The translations under genes were made by a program, and so were the position numbers. From Lysobacter sp. (lineage in GTDB: Bacteria > Pseudomonadota > Gammaproteobacteria > Xanthomonadales > Xanthomonadaceae), in assembly GCA_019634715.1 (NCBI GenBank), contig JAHCAU010000003.1:124001-188000 (forward strand): DNA of 64,000 nt, written 5' to 3'. Below are positions 1 through 8,128 of the stretch, in pieces (position 1 is the stretch's first letter; every line of letters starts with the position of its first letter). Below the pieces are notes generated by a model. That model was not told where the DNA came from and did not search any database. It saw only the letters and a program-made list of their open reading frames with translations.

Positions 1-1
1 C

Positions 2-235
2 GACGACCTGCGACGGATCGGCCTGCCGGTGGCGTCCGATCCGGTGCTGGAAGAGACCGCCTGGATCCTGGTGCGGGCTCTGCGCGGCCATGTCGGACCG
101 GACACGCGCGGCGGCGAGGAATCGCCGTGGTTCGATGCCGCCCTGGTCACCGCGACCCAGGCCGTGCGCCGCCAGCGCGATTTCCAGGTGCCGGCACCGC
201 GCTGGTCGGCGTTCGATCCGGAGGCCGCATCGTGA
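2..235 (+). CDS. C-terminal part of an unidentified protein (5' end outside window)
   Basis: The frame is open from the window edge and ends at TGA 233-235, giving 77 C-terminal residues. The segment is soluble-looking, with Trp, Arg and acidic residues and no membrane helix. I do not recognise a family from this piece. Its stop overlaps the GTG start of the next gene (GTGA, 232-235), so it is probably translated together with the MauE-like and MauD-like genes that follow. That suggests a role in the same redox or maturation system, but this is inference. Confidence 0.6.
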   Translation, partial: DDLRRIGLPVASDPVLEETAWILVRALRGHVGPDTRGGEESPWFDAALVTATQAVRRQRDFQVPAPRWSAFDPEAAS

Positions 236-759
236 CAATGGTCGAGGCCGGCGCCGAACTCGCGCGCTGGCTGGTGCTGTCGGCGCTGCTGTTCGCGGCG
301 GCCGCGAAGACGTTCGGGTTCGCCGCGTTCCGGCAGAGCATCGTCGACGGCTTCCCGATGCTCTCGGCGCAGGCGGGTGCCTGGGCCATGCTGGTCATCG
401 TGGCGGAGTGGGGAATCGGCCTGGCGATGCTGCTCGGCGGTGGCGGGCTGCGCCCGGCCTCGCTCGCGGCGGCGCTGCTGTTCGCAGGCTTCACAGCGGT
501 GATCGCCGTCGCGCTGGCGCGCGGCGAGGCCCTGGTCTGCAGCTGTTTCGGTGCGGGCGGGCGACAGGTAGGCATCGCCGATCTCGTCCGCGGCCTGCTG
601 TTCGCATCGGCGGCGACCTGGGCCTGGTTCGCGGCGCCGTCCGCCGGCCCGCCCATGCCGGAGCGCCTGCTGCTGGCCGGTCTCGGCATCGCCCTGGTGC
701 TGCCGACGGTGTGGATGCGCGAGTCGTTGTGGCTGCTGCGCGCGAAGGCGGGCGAGTGA
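232..759 (+). CDS. MauE/DoxX-like integral membrane protein
   Basis: 175 residues if the GTG at 232 is used (overlapping the previous stop); ATG 238 is an equally good start. The protein is nearly all hydrophobic, with about four membrane helices (around residues 10-30, 45-70, 75-100 and 115-165). It carries a CSCFG motif at residues 103-107, the place where MauE-family proteins have their conserved CxCFG. Family members act with MauD-like thioredoxins in forming or shuttling disulfides in periplasmic proteins. The next gene is exactly such a thioredoxin-like protein and overlaps by four bases. No methylamine dehydrogenase genes are seen, so the client protein is unknown. Confidence 0.7.
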   Translation: MTMVEAGAELARWLVLSALLFAAAAKTFGFAAFRQSIVDGFPMLSAQAGAWAMLVIVAEWGIGLAMLLGGGGLRPASLAAALLFAGFTAVIAVALARGEALVCSCFGAGGRQVGIADLVRGLLFASAATWAWFAAPSAGPPMPERLLLAGLGIALVLPTVWMRESLWLLRAKAGE

Positions 760-1379
760 ACATCACGCTGTCGTCGCCCGTGGTGTTCGTGGTACTGGCC
801 TTGCTGGTCGTGCTGGTGCTGCTCAACCTGCTGCTGACGCTGCGCCTGGCCGCGATCGTGCAGCAGCGCGAGTACGACCGCCTGCCGCTGGCGTTTCCGG
901 TCGGTGCGCCCTTGCCCGCGTTCAGCGCACGCAGGGTCCACGATGGGACGCCGGTGCACAGCGCCACGCTGGCGGGCGCCGCGTCCGTCCTGGTGTTCCT
1001 GTCGCCGGCCTGCGGCGACTGCCGGCGTCGCCGCGTGGAACTGATCGAACTGCATCCGGCGATCGTCGCTTCGGGGATCGGCCTGTGGGTCTTCGGCGCC
1101 GGTGCCCGGCGCCGTGTCCGCGCCTTCTTCGAAGGCACGCCGCTGGCGGCGCACCTCATGTCGATCCGTGCCGGCGTGCGGCGCAGGCTCAATGCGCGCA
1201 ATGCCGCACCGTTCTACCTGTTCGTGGACGACGCCGGCACCGTGGTCGCCAGCGGTTTCGTCGGCGACGACGACTGGCGCAGTTTCGATGCGCAGATGCG
1301 CGAGGCGCTGGAGGCGGCCGCTCGTGCGCCATCCGTGCCGCTCGAAAGCGGGCATGCCATCGTTGCCGAAACCGGCTGA
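756..1379 (+). CDS. Membrane-anchored thioredoxin-like protein (MauD-type)
   Basis: 207 residues from GTG 756, whose GTGA overlaps the MauE-like stop. Residues 1-30 form one strong membrane anchor rich in Leu and Val. A thioredoxin-like domain follows, with the redox pair CGDC at residues 86-89 after a hydrophobic beta strand, a cis-Pro region near AAPFYLF, and the ending of the fold near residue 185. This matches MauD-type redoxins that face the periplasm and receive electrons from or pass them to the MauE-like partner. The likely job is thiol-disulfide exchange on an exported substrate; the substrate cannot be named from this window. Confidence 0.7.
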   Translation: MNITLSSPVVFVVLALLVVLVLLNLLLTLRLAAIVQQREYDRLPLAFPVGAPLPAFSARRVHDGTPVHSATLAGAASVLVFLSPACGDCRRRRVELIELHPAIVASGIGLWVFGAGARRRVRAFFEGTPLAAHLMSIRAGVRRRLNARNAAPFYLFVDDAGTVVASGFVGDDDWRSFDAQMREALEAAARAPSVPLESGHAIVAETG

Positions 1380-1878
1380 GTCCTTCGGCGCAGCAGTTGC
1401 AGCAGTTCGGCGTGGCATTCCTTGGCGGCGATGCGTCCGCCGACGGGCGCCAGTCCATGGCCGGAATGGACGACGTCCGCGTCCGTCGCGATGTCGCGGG
1501 TTCCGGGGCATCTGCATGCCGGGCGCCGCCGCGCACGCGCCGCTGGCGGCTGCGGCGAACACCTGCTCATGACGAATCGGCATGAATGCCCAGCATCGGG
1601 TTTGCAGCATACAGCGCGGAGGGCCGGCCAAACGCCGGGCATGATCGCTAAACGATTGATCCGTATGGCCGAGACGACGAGGGCGCGCGTGCCCGATCCC
1701 GGGGCAATGTGGCCCTGGCCGCTGCGGGCATGACGACGGCAAGGGCGCGCATGGCGTGGCTGCTGGCAGCGCTGCGGCGTGCTCGCTATGCTCCCGACAC
1801 CTTGCGCAAGGTACGCGCGGGACTTTCCAGCCGGGACGCTGTTTCGATTGTGCGCCGACGACTCCGGAGGGGGCTGGA
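1380..1878. other. 499-base intergenic region, no clear gene
   Basis: No convincing gene on the + strand. On the - strand, about 1380-1575 holds two short stretches in different frames with coding-like GC-rich third positions: one reads roughly MPIRHEQVF with alanine-rich residues after it, the other contains AAKECHAELLQLLRR. They would need a frameshift to join, so I treat this as at most a decayed gene. A weak promoter-like pair (CTGGCA 1763-1768, TATGCT 1787-1792, 18-base gap) could serve the downstream diguanylate cyclase gene. Nothing else stands out. Confidence 0.4.
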
Positions 1879-3390
1879 ATGCGGGCAACAACGACGTCCG
1901 GGCGTTCCGGGCGCGCACGACCCACCGCTTGGTGGGCATGGCCGACGGTGACGCTGGCCCTGGTATCGCTGTGGCTGCTGGCGAACGGCGCTGCAATGGC
2001 GCTCGAGTACAGCCCGCTCGCCAGCCTGTGGTTTCCGCCCACGGCCATCACCTTCGCCGGGTTTGCGGTGTTCAGGCGGGGCGCATGGCCGGGCCTGATT
2101 CTCGCCAATCTCCTCGGTGCGGCCTTCACCTTCCTGCGCATGGACCATGACGTCGCGCCCGAGCGCATGCTGGTCTACGGCCTGCTGTATGCGCTGGCGC
2201 ATTGCGTACCCTACTGGCTGGTCGCGCAGGCGCTGCTGCAGTCGATCCCGCGCAATGCCGCGCCCTCGCTGGCGCGCACCGTCGGTGTGTTCCTGCTCGG
2301 TGGCGTGGTCGCGGCCCTCATCGCCGCCATTGCCGGCGTGTGGGTGTCGACCCTGGCCGGCATGGCCGAGCGCGCCGATACCTGGTCGATGATCCTGCCC
2401 TGGCTGATCGGCGACGTCGCCGGCCTGCTGGCGTTCGGCCCGCTGACCCTGCTCGCTTTCCGCGCGCTGGCCACGCGCCTGCACATTCCTGTACCGCACC
2501 GCCTGCATGCCTTCGACGATCTGCCACGTCCGCCGCGCGCGCCCGCGGCCTACGCGCTGAAGCTCGCCGCGACCCTGGGCACGGCCTGCCTGGCGCTGTT
2601 CGCGATCGGCCAGGCGCCGCAGCACGAACCGCTGCTGTTCATCGTCTTCATCGCGATCGTGCTGCAGCTGTGGATCGTGCACACGCAGGGCACGCTCGAA
2701 TCGCTGGTGTCGATCGCGCTGTTCAACCTGTGCATCGTCGGCCAGGTCTACGTGCTCGGCCTGGGCGAGCACGCGCTGACCCTGCAGTTCGCGATGATCA
2801 CGCTGGCCTCCGCCAGCTATTACGGACTCGCGGTGCCGCTGCTGTACGCCGACAACGCGCAGCTGCGCCGTCTGCTGATCCACGATGCGCTCACCGGCGC
2901 CTACAACCGCCACTTCTTCGTCGAGCTGTCGCAGCAGGCGATCCGCCAGTCGCGCATGCGCGAGCAGCCGGCCTCGATGCTGATGCTCGATCTGGACAAT
3001 CTCAAGCAGATCAACGATCACCACGGCCACGCCGCGGGCGACCTGGCCCTGGCGCAGGTGGCGCAGGCCTGCCGTAGCGCGCTCAGCGCCAACGACCTGC
3101 TGGGCCGCCTGGGCGGCGACGAGTTCTGCGTCCTGCTGCCGGGCGTGGGTCACGCCGAAGCCGTGGCCATCGCGCAGCGCCTGCTCATGGCCGTGCGCGC
3201 TTCGCACTATCCGTTCACTGCCGATATCCGCCCGAGCATGAGCATCGGCCTCTCCACCACGGTGGACGACACCGACGATTACGAAAGCCTGTGGATGCGC
3301 GCGGACTCGGCGCTGTACGTCGCCAAGCGCGCGGGTCGGGACCGGGTCGCGCAGGAAGAAACCGCGGACGAGGCGACCGAGGCGGTCTGA
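1879..3390 (+). CDS. MASE1-type membrane sensor diguanylate cyclase
   Basis: 503 residues. ATG 1879 is chosen because a GGAGGGGG ribosome site sits 6 bases upstream. The first ~300 residues contain about eight hydrophobic helices and a conserved LWFPPTAI element typical of MASE1 sensory domains. The C-terminal ~170 residues are a GGDEF domain with an intact GGDEF at residues 412-416 and the upstream DALTGAYNR segment. It should make cyclic di-GMP from two GTP at the inner membrane in response to an unknown signal. The product-inhibition site, usually RxxD just before the active loop, reads SAND here, so feedback control is probably missing. No EAL or HD-GYP domain is attached. Confidence 0.9.
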   Translation: MRATTTSGRSGRARPTAWWAWPTVTLALVSLWLLANGAAMALEYSPLASLWFPPTAITFAGFAVFRRGAWPGLILANLLGAAFTFLRMDHDVAPERMLVYGLLYALAHCVPYWLVAQALLQSIPRNAAPSLARTVGVFLLGGVVAALIAAIAGVWVSTLAGMAERADTWSMILPWLIGDVAGLLAFGPLTLLAFRALATRLHIPVPHRLHAFDDLPRPPRAPAAYALKLAATLGTACLALFAIGQAPQHEPLLFIVFIAIVLQLWIVHTQGTLESLVSIALFNLCIVGQVYVLGLGEHALTLQFAMITLASASYYGLAVPLLYADNAQLRRLLIHDALTGAYNRHFFVELSQQAIRQSRMREQPASMLMLDLDNLKQINDHHGHAAGDLALAQVAQACRSALSANDLLGRLGGDEFCVLLPGVGHAEAVAIAQRLLMAVRASHYPFTADIRPSMSIGLSTTVDDTDDYESLWMRADSALYVAKRAGRDRVAQEETADEATEAV

Positions 3391-3425
3391 GTCGAGCGGC
3401 GGCGGCGTGAACCCATTGCTGCGTG

Positions 3426-3459
3426 GACCGGGCCGCAGGGCGATGCCTGCGGCCCGGTC
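3426..3459. terminator. Perfect 14-bp hairpin between convergent genes
   Basis: GACCGGGCCGCAGG pairs perfectly with CCTGCGGCCCGGTC across a 6-base loop. It lies between the stops of the convergent cyclase and thiolase genes, where a bidirectional terminator is expected. There is no T-run on either side, so termination efficiency is uncertain. Confidence 0.5.
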
Positions 3460-3480
3460 AGGGTGGTTCGCAGCGGTCGA

Positions 3481-4689
3481 TCAGAGCGCTTCGAAGATGC
3501 CGGCGGCGCCCATGCCGGTGCCGATGCACATCGTGACCATGCCGTACTTCTGCTGGCGACGGCGCAGGCCGTGCACGAGGGTTGCGGTGCGGATCGCGCC
3601 GGTCGCACCGAGCGGATGACCCAGCGCGATCGCGCCGCCCAGCGGGTTCACCTTCGACGGGTCGAGGCCCAGGTCGCGGATCACCGCCAGCGCCTGCGCG
3701 GCGAAGGCTTCGTTGAGTTCGATCCAGTCGAGCTGGTCCTGGGTCAGGCCGGCCTGCTTCAGCGCTTTGGGGATCGCGGCGATCGGACCGATGCCCATCA
3801 CCTCCGGGCGCACGCCGGCGACCGAGAAGCTGACGAAGCGGGCGAGCGGGGTCAGGCCGTAATCCTTGATCGCCTGTTCCGAGGCCAGCAGCACCGCGCC
3901 GGCGCCGTCGCTCATCTGCGAGGCATTGCCGGCGGTGACGGTGCCGCCGAACATGCCGTTGCGGAACACCGGCTTGAGCTTGGCGAGGCCCTCGATCGAC
4001 GAATCCGGGCGCGGGCCTTCGTCGATCTCGATCAGGCTCTTCTTCACGCGCACGGCATTGCCGGCGAGGTCGGGGATGCGCGCGATGACTTCGTAGGGCG
4101 AGATCTCGGCCTTGAATTCGCCGGCCTGGATCGCGGCCATGGCCTTCTGGTGCGAGGCCAGCGCGAACGCATCCTGGTCCTCGCGCGAGATCTTCCACTC
4201 CTCGGCGACCTTCTCGGCGGTGATGCCCATGCCGTAGGCGATGGCGACATTCTCGTCCTTCGCGAAGACTTCGGGACTCAGCGCGACCTTGTTGCCCATC
4301 ATCGGCACCATCGACATCGATTCGGTGCCGCCGGCCAGCATGAGGTCGGCGTTGCCGAGGCGGATCTGGTCGGCCGCCAGCGCCACGGCCTGCAGGCCGG
4401 ACGAGCAGAAGCGGTTGATGGTCTGCGCGGCGACGGTGTTCGGCAGCCCGGCGAGCAGGGCGCCGATGCGGGCGACGTTCATGCCCTGTTCGCCTTCCGG
4501 CATCGCGCAGCCGATGATGGCGTCGTCGATGCGGGAGGTGTCGATGCCCGGTGCCTGCGCGACGACGTTGCGCAGCGCATGCGCCAGCAGTTCGTCGGGA
4601 CGGGTATTGCGGAACGCGCCCTTCGGCGCCTTGCCCACCGGCGTGCGGGTGGCGGCGACGATGTAGGCGTCCTGGATGTGTTTCGTCAT
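3481..4689 (-). CDS. fadA: Acetyl-CoA acyltransferase (3-ketoacyl-CoA thiolase)
   Basis: 402 residues, the usual thiolase length. It cleaves 3-ketoacyl-CoA with CoA to give acetyl-CoA and a shortened acyl-CoA, the last step of beta-oxidation in the cytoplasm. The nucleophilic Cys is C95 in FCSSGLQ; the C-terminal [14 protein letters not shown] holds the catalytic His, and [10 protein letters not shown] holds the second Cys. It lies 102 bases downstream of the fused dehydrogenase/hydratase gene, separated by a repeat, and most likely shares its operon. The order with a dehydrogenase-first fusion resembles the FadN/FadA arrangement of Bacillus more than the E. coli FadBA pair. Confidence 0.92.
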   Translation of the reverse strand: MTKHIQDAYIVAATRTPVGKAPKGAFRNTRPDELLAHALRNVVAQAPGIDTSRIDDAIIGCAMPEGEQGMNVARIGALLAGLPNTVAAQTINRFCSSGLQAVALAADQIRLGNADLMLAGGTESMSMVPMMGNKVALSPEVFAKDENVAIAYGMGITAEKVAEEWKISREDQDAFALASHQKAMAAIQAGEFKAEISPYEVIARIPDLAGNAVRVKKSLIEIDEGPRPDSSIEGLAKLKPVFRNGMFGGTVTAGNASQMSDGAGAVLLASEQAIKDYGLTPLARFVSFSVAGVRPEVMGIGPIAAIPKALKQAGLTQDQLDWIELNEAFAAQALAVIRDLGLDPSKVNPLGGAIALGHPLGATGAIRTATLVHGLRRRQQKYGMVTMCIGTGMGAAGIFEAL

Positions 4690-4710
4690 TGTTCTTTTCT
4701 CCCTCGGCGG

Positions 4711-4790
4711 GATTCGTGATTGGGGATTGGGGATTCGAAAGGGCGGGTTCGGGATCGCTGGTTGCGAATCCCGAATCCCGAATCCCGAAT
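4711..4790. repeat. Tandem GGATT-type repeat forming a large hairpin in the beta-oxidation operon
   Basis: The left arm has repeated GGGGATT and GATTCG units; the right arm has about four CGAATCC units in tandem. The arms are inverse complements, so the transcript can fold into a large stem. Such GGGATTCGGGATT arrays are common between genes in Xanthomonadaceae. Its position between two genes of one operon could change stability or expression of the downstream thiolase message. Confidence 0.75.
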
Positions 4791-4791
4791 C

Positions 4792-7173
4792 TCAGTTCCT
4801 GAGCGGCTTGCCCGTTTCGAGCATGTGCTTGATCCGGGCCTGGGTCTTCGGCATCTGCGCCAGTGCGACGAAATGCTCGCGTTCCAGGCGGATCAGCCAG
4901 TCCTCGTCGACGATCGCGCCGCGGTCGACATCGCCGCCGCACAGCACGGTCGCGATGCGGGTCGCGATCTCGGCGTCGTGTTCGGAGATGAAGCGGCCTT
5001 CCAGCATGTTCACCAGCATCATCCTGAAGGTGGCGATGCCGACGTTGCCGGCGACCTGGATGCGGCGCGCGGGCAGGGGCGGGCGGTAGCCGGATTCGGC
5101 GAGCGCCAGCGCCTGCTGCCTGGCGATGTGCAGCAGCTCGTGCGCGTGGAAGGCGATGACGTCGTCCTTGCGCAGCAGGCCCAGTTCCTTCGCTTCGAGC
5201 GCGGATGCGGAGACCTTGGCCATCGCCACGTTCTCGAACAGCGGCTTGAGCTGGGCGAACACGTCGCCGCCCGGACCTGCGGCCTGCGAGGCGCGGACTG
5301 CGAACTCCTTCAGGCCGCCGCCGGCCGGCAGCAGGCCGACGCCGGCTTCGACCAGGCCGATGTAGCTTTCGAGATGCGCGACGGTGCGCGCGGTGTGCAT
5401 CTGGAACTCGCAGCCGCCGCCGAGGGCGAGGCCGCGGACGGCGCCGACCACCGGCACCAGCGAATACTTGATGCGCTGGCTGGTGGCCTGGAAGTTCGCG
5501 ACCATGGCCTCGAAGCCGGCCACGTCGCCCGCCTGCAGCAGGCCGAGCGCGCCCGCGAGATCGGCACCGGCCGAGAACGGCTCTTTCGGCTGCCAGATCA
5601 CCATGCCGCGGAAGTCGCGCTCGGCAATCCCGATCGCTTCCTGCAGACCGTCGAGCACGTGGTTGTTGACCGTGTGCATCTTGGTCTTGAACGAACAGAC
5701 CGCGATGCCGTCGCCGTCGTGCCACAGGCGCACGCCCTCGTTCTCGTAGACGGTTTCGCCCGGGGCGAAACGCTCGCCGATCAGCGGATCGGGGAAGCGC
5801 TGGCGGCAGTAGACCGGGTTCGACGAGCGCGGCACGTCCGTGCCCTTGGCCGGGCTGTAGCTGGCCGACGGGCCGTGCACGCCGGCGCGTCCGTCGGTGA
5901 CCCAGGCCGGCAGCGGCGCGCTGCTCATGGCCTTGCCGGCCGCGATGTCCTCGGCGATCCACTGCGCCACCTGCGTCCAGCCGGCAGCCTGCCAGGTCTC
6001 GAACGGGCCGAGCTGCCAGCCGTAGCCCCAGCGGATCGCGAAGTCCACGTCGCGGGCGGTGTCGGCGATGTCGGCCAGGTGGAAGGCGCTGTAGTGGAAC
6101 AGGTCGCGGAAGCAGGCCCACAGGAACTGCGCCTGCGGGTGCTCGCTGGCGCGCAGCTTCGCGAACTTCTCCGCCGGGTTCTTCGTCTTCAGGATCTCGA
6201 CCACTTCCGGCGCGGCGCCGCGGTCGGAGGGGCGGTAATCCTGCTTCTCCAGGTCGAGGACCACGATGTCCTTGCCGACCTTGCGGAAGATGCCCGCGCC
6301 GGTCTTCTGGCCCAGCGCGCCCTTCTGGATCAGCGCGCCCAGCCAGGCCGGGGCGTTGAAATACGTATGCCAGGGGTCGTTCGGCAGGGTGTCGGCCATC
6401 GTCTTGATGACGTGGGCCATGGTATCCAGGCCGACCACGTCCGAGGTGCGGTAGGTCGCCGACTTCGGACGGCCCAGCAGCGGGCCGGTCAGGGCATCCA
6501 CTTCATCGAAGCCCAGGGCGAAGGCGTGGGTGTGGTGGATCACCGACAGGATCGAGAATACGCCGATGCGGTTGCCGATGAAGTTCGGGGTGTCCTTGGC
6601 GATCACCACGCCCTTGCCGAGGGTGGTGGTCAGGAAGGTCTCCAGGCCGTCGAGGATGGCCTGGTCGGTGGTGCTGGCCGGGATCAGCTCGGCCAGGTGC
6701 ATGTAGCGCGGCGGGTTGAAGAAATGCACGCCGCAGAAGCGGTGGCGCAGTTCTTCAGGGAGAACCTCGGCGAGCTTGTTGATGCCGAGACCGGAGGTGT
6801 TGCTGGCCAGGACCGCGTTCGGACCCACGAACGGTGCGATCTTCCTGTACAGGTCCTGCTTCCAGTCCATCCGTTCGGCGATCGCCTCGATGATCAGGTC
6901 GCAGTCGCGCAGGTGGTCCAGGCCGCTGTCGTAGTTCGCCGGGGTGATCGCCTCGGCCAGCGTCTTGCTGGCCAGCGGGGCGGGGGAGAGCTTGCCCAGG
7001 TTGGCCAGCGCCTTGAGCACGACGCCATTGGGGTCTCCCTCCTTCGCGGCCAGGTCGAACAGCACCGTGTCCACGCCGGCGTTGGTCAGGTGGGCGGCGA
7101 TCTGCGCCCCCATCACGCCGGCGCCGAGGACCGCGGCGCGTCGTACAAGCGGTTTCTGAGACATGTTCTCCAT
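4792..7173 (-). CDS. 3-hydroxyacyl-CoA dehydrogenase / enoyl-CoA hydratase fusion (FadN-like)
   Basis: 793 residues. The order is dehydrogenase first: an NAD-binding GAGVMGAQIA near residue 15 and a hydroxyacyl-CoA dehydrogenase body with ASNTSGL and GVHFFNPPRYM segments over about 1-420. An enoyl-CoA hydratase/isomerase-like domain follows in the C-terminal third, with the oxyanion-hole region GLALGGGCEF. This is the reverse of E. coli FadB and matches FadN-type proteins. It should hydrate enoyl-CoA and oxidise the 3-hydroxyacyl-CoA with NAD+. It starts 52 bases after the TetR gene on the same strand and is probably transcribed from that gene's promoter. Confidence 0.9.
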   Translation of the reverse strand: MENMSQKPLVRRAAVLGAGVMGAQIAAHLTNAGVDTVLFDLAAKEGDPNGVVLKALANLGKLSPAPLASKTLAEAITPANYDSGLDHLRDCDLIIEAIAERMDWKQDLYRKIAPFVGPNAVLASNTSGLGINKLAEVLPEELRHRFCGVHFFNPPRYMHLAELIPASTTDQAILDGLETFLTTTLGKGVVIAKDTPNFIGNRIGVFSILSVIHHTHAFALGFDEVDALTGPLLGRPKSATYRTSDVVGLDTMAHVIKTMADTLPNDPWHTYFNAPAWLGALIQKGALGQKTGAGIFRKVGKDIVVLDLEKQDYRPSDRGAAPEVVEILKTKNPAEKFAKLRASEHPQAQFLWACFRDLFHYSAFHLADIADTARDVDFAIRWGYGWQLGPFETWQAAGWTQVAQWIAEDIAAGKAMSSAPLPAWVTDGRAGVHGPSASYSPAKGTDVPRSSNPVYCRQRFPDPLIGERFAPGETVYENEGVRLWHDGDGIAVCSFKTKMHTVNNHVLDGLQEAIGIAERDFRGMVIWQPKEPFSAGADLAGALGLLQAGDVAGFEAMVANFQATSQRIKYSLVPVVGAVRGLALGGGCEFQMHTARTVAHLESYIGLVEAGVGLLPAGGGLKEFAVRASQAAGPGGDVFAQLKPLFENVAMAKVSASALEAKELGLLRKDDVIAFHAHELLHIARQQALALAESGYRPPLPARRIQVAGNVGIATFRMMLVNMLEGRFISEHDAEIATRIATVLCGGDVDRGAIVDEDWLIRLEREHFVALAQMPKTQARIKHMLETGKPLRN

Positions 7174-7225
7174 CCTGTTGATGACGTGGGAATTTCTGGG
7201 TGAAAAGCAATCGGGCGAAGCCCGG

Positions 7226-7855
7226 TCAGTTGACCTTGCCGGCCTTGAAGCCGGCGGCAGCGAAGCGGATCAGTTCGCGCGCGGCCCGCTGTCGGTGCTC
7301 CTGCTCGGAGACCCCGACCGGGCGCTTGATCATTCCGAAATCGGCCATGGCATAGGTCAGCGCACCGGCCAGGAAGTCCAGCCGCCAGTACAGCTCCTCC
7401 TTGCTCAGGCCGGGCATGCAGCCAGCGATCGCCTTGGCGAATTCGCGCAGCACGTGGCCGTATTGTTCGGACAGGAACCGGCGCAGGCTGTCGTTCTTCT
7501 CGGCGTAGGCCCGGGCGATCACGCGGATGAAGGCGCCGCCGCCGTGGCGGTCCTGGGCCATGGCCAGCGGGGGTTCGACGAAGGCCGCGAGGATGCCCTC
7601 CAGATCGGCCGGGTCGGCTTCGACCGCGGCCCGCAGCCGCGCCATGCGCTGGCCGCTCATCTCGTCCATGCGCCGCCGGAAGACCTCGTTGACCAGGTTT
7701 TCCTTGCTGCCGAAGTGGTAGTTGACCGCGGCGATGTTCACGTCCGCCTGGGTGGTGACCTGGCGCAGCGAAGTGCCGCCGAAACCGTGCTGGGCGAAGA
7801 GCGTCTCCGCCGCGTCGAGGATGCGCTCCTTGGTCGAGAACTGGGCCTTGCTCAT
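7226..7855 (-). CDS. TetR-family regulator, PsrA-like
   Basis: 209 residues. The N-terminal helix-turn-helix contains ERILDAAETLF, SLRQVT and NIAAVNYHFGSKENL, very close in pattern to PsrA, the fatty-acid-responsive repressor of beta-oxidation genes in Pseudomonas. The C-terminal ligand-binding half is the TetR all-helical type. It is the first gene of the beta-oxidation operon, and a perfect palindrome of the PsrA type lies just upstream (7902-7917), so autoregulation and control of the fad genes is likely, with a long-chain acyl ligand as inducer by analogy. Confidence 0.85.
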   Translation of the reverse strand: MSKAQFSTKERILDAAETLFAQHGFGGTSLRQVTTQADVNIAAVNYHFGSKENLVNEVFRRRMDEMSGQRMARLRAAVEADPADLEGILAAFVEPPLAMAQDRHGGGAFIRVIARAYAEKNDSLRRFLSEQYGHVLREFAKAIAGCMPGLSKEELYWRLDFLAGALTYAMADFGMIKRPVGVSEQEHRQRAARELIRFAAAGFKAGKVN

Positions 7856-7901
7856 GTCGCCTCCGCTGGGGTCGGTGTCGCGTCCCGGCGACCGGTCTGA
7901 A

Positions 7902-7917
7902 TCAAACGCTTGTTTGA
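7902..7917. promoter_or_regulatory. Palindromic operator of the PsrA type
   Basis: The sequence TCAAACGCTTGTTTGA has perfect six-base arms (TCAAAC/GTTTGA) around GCTT. This fits the known PsrA consensus of CAAAC, 2-4 bases, GTTTG. It starts right at the inferred transcription start of the TetR gene, where bound protein would block transcription. Confidence 0.75.
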
Positions 7918-7927
7918 GCGTGTGGCG

Positions 7928-7956
7928 AGACTACGCCCGGATCGGCCGCGATGCAA
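7928..7956 (-). promoter_or_regulatory. Promoter of the TetR/beta-oxidation operon
   Basis: On the - strand, TTGCAT (7956-7951) and TAGTCT (7933-7928) are separated by 17 bases. The predicted start near 7921 is just before the operator palindrome. The spacing and hexamers fit a sigma-70 promoter; not tested. Confidence 0.5.
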
Positions 7957-8037
7957 ACCCGTGGCGAAAATGTGACCAACGGCAAGGATGCAAGGAGACC
8001 CCCGGCCGGGTTAGAATCCTCTGCAGCCGAATCGGCT

Positions 8038-8063
8038 AAACCCGCGTCCTCACGCGGGTTTTT
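8038..8063 (+). terminator. Intrinsic terminator-like hairpin upstream of ndk
   Basis: AAACCCGCGT pairs with ACGCGGGTTT around a CCTC loop and is followed by TT. There is no gene directly upstream on this strand, so it would end a short untranslated transcript, or act as an attenuator of ndk if a promoter lies before it (a TAGAAT at about 8013-8018 is possible). Confidence 0.6.
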
Positions 8064-8128
8064 CCTTCCCATTCATGTTATGGTCCGGTCGCAGCGACTG
8101 CGGCCGTCTACCCCCGGAGACATCCACA

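Noticed and set aside
147-2168. Very long - strand open frame of 673 codons
   Set aside because: It runs antisense to the MauE/MauD-like genes and the cyclase start, and its translation is Arg/Ala/Pro-rich with no domain. It is a by-product of GC-rich codons.
4761-4790. Tandem CGAATCC units considered as a CRISPR-like array
   Set aside because: The unit is 7 bases, there are no spacers, and no cas gene is nearby.
4720-7203. 827-codon + strand open frame
   Set aside because: It mirrors the dehydrogenase/hydratase gene on the other strand; composition is His/Gln/Asp-rich and lacks any domain.
8005-8063. Possible small RNA upstream of ndk
   Set aside because: A -10-like box and a terminator would give only about 40-50 bases; there is too little to call an RNA gene, so only the hairpin is listed.
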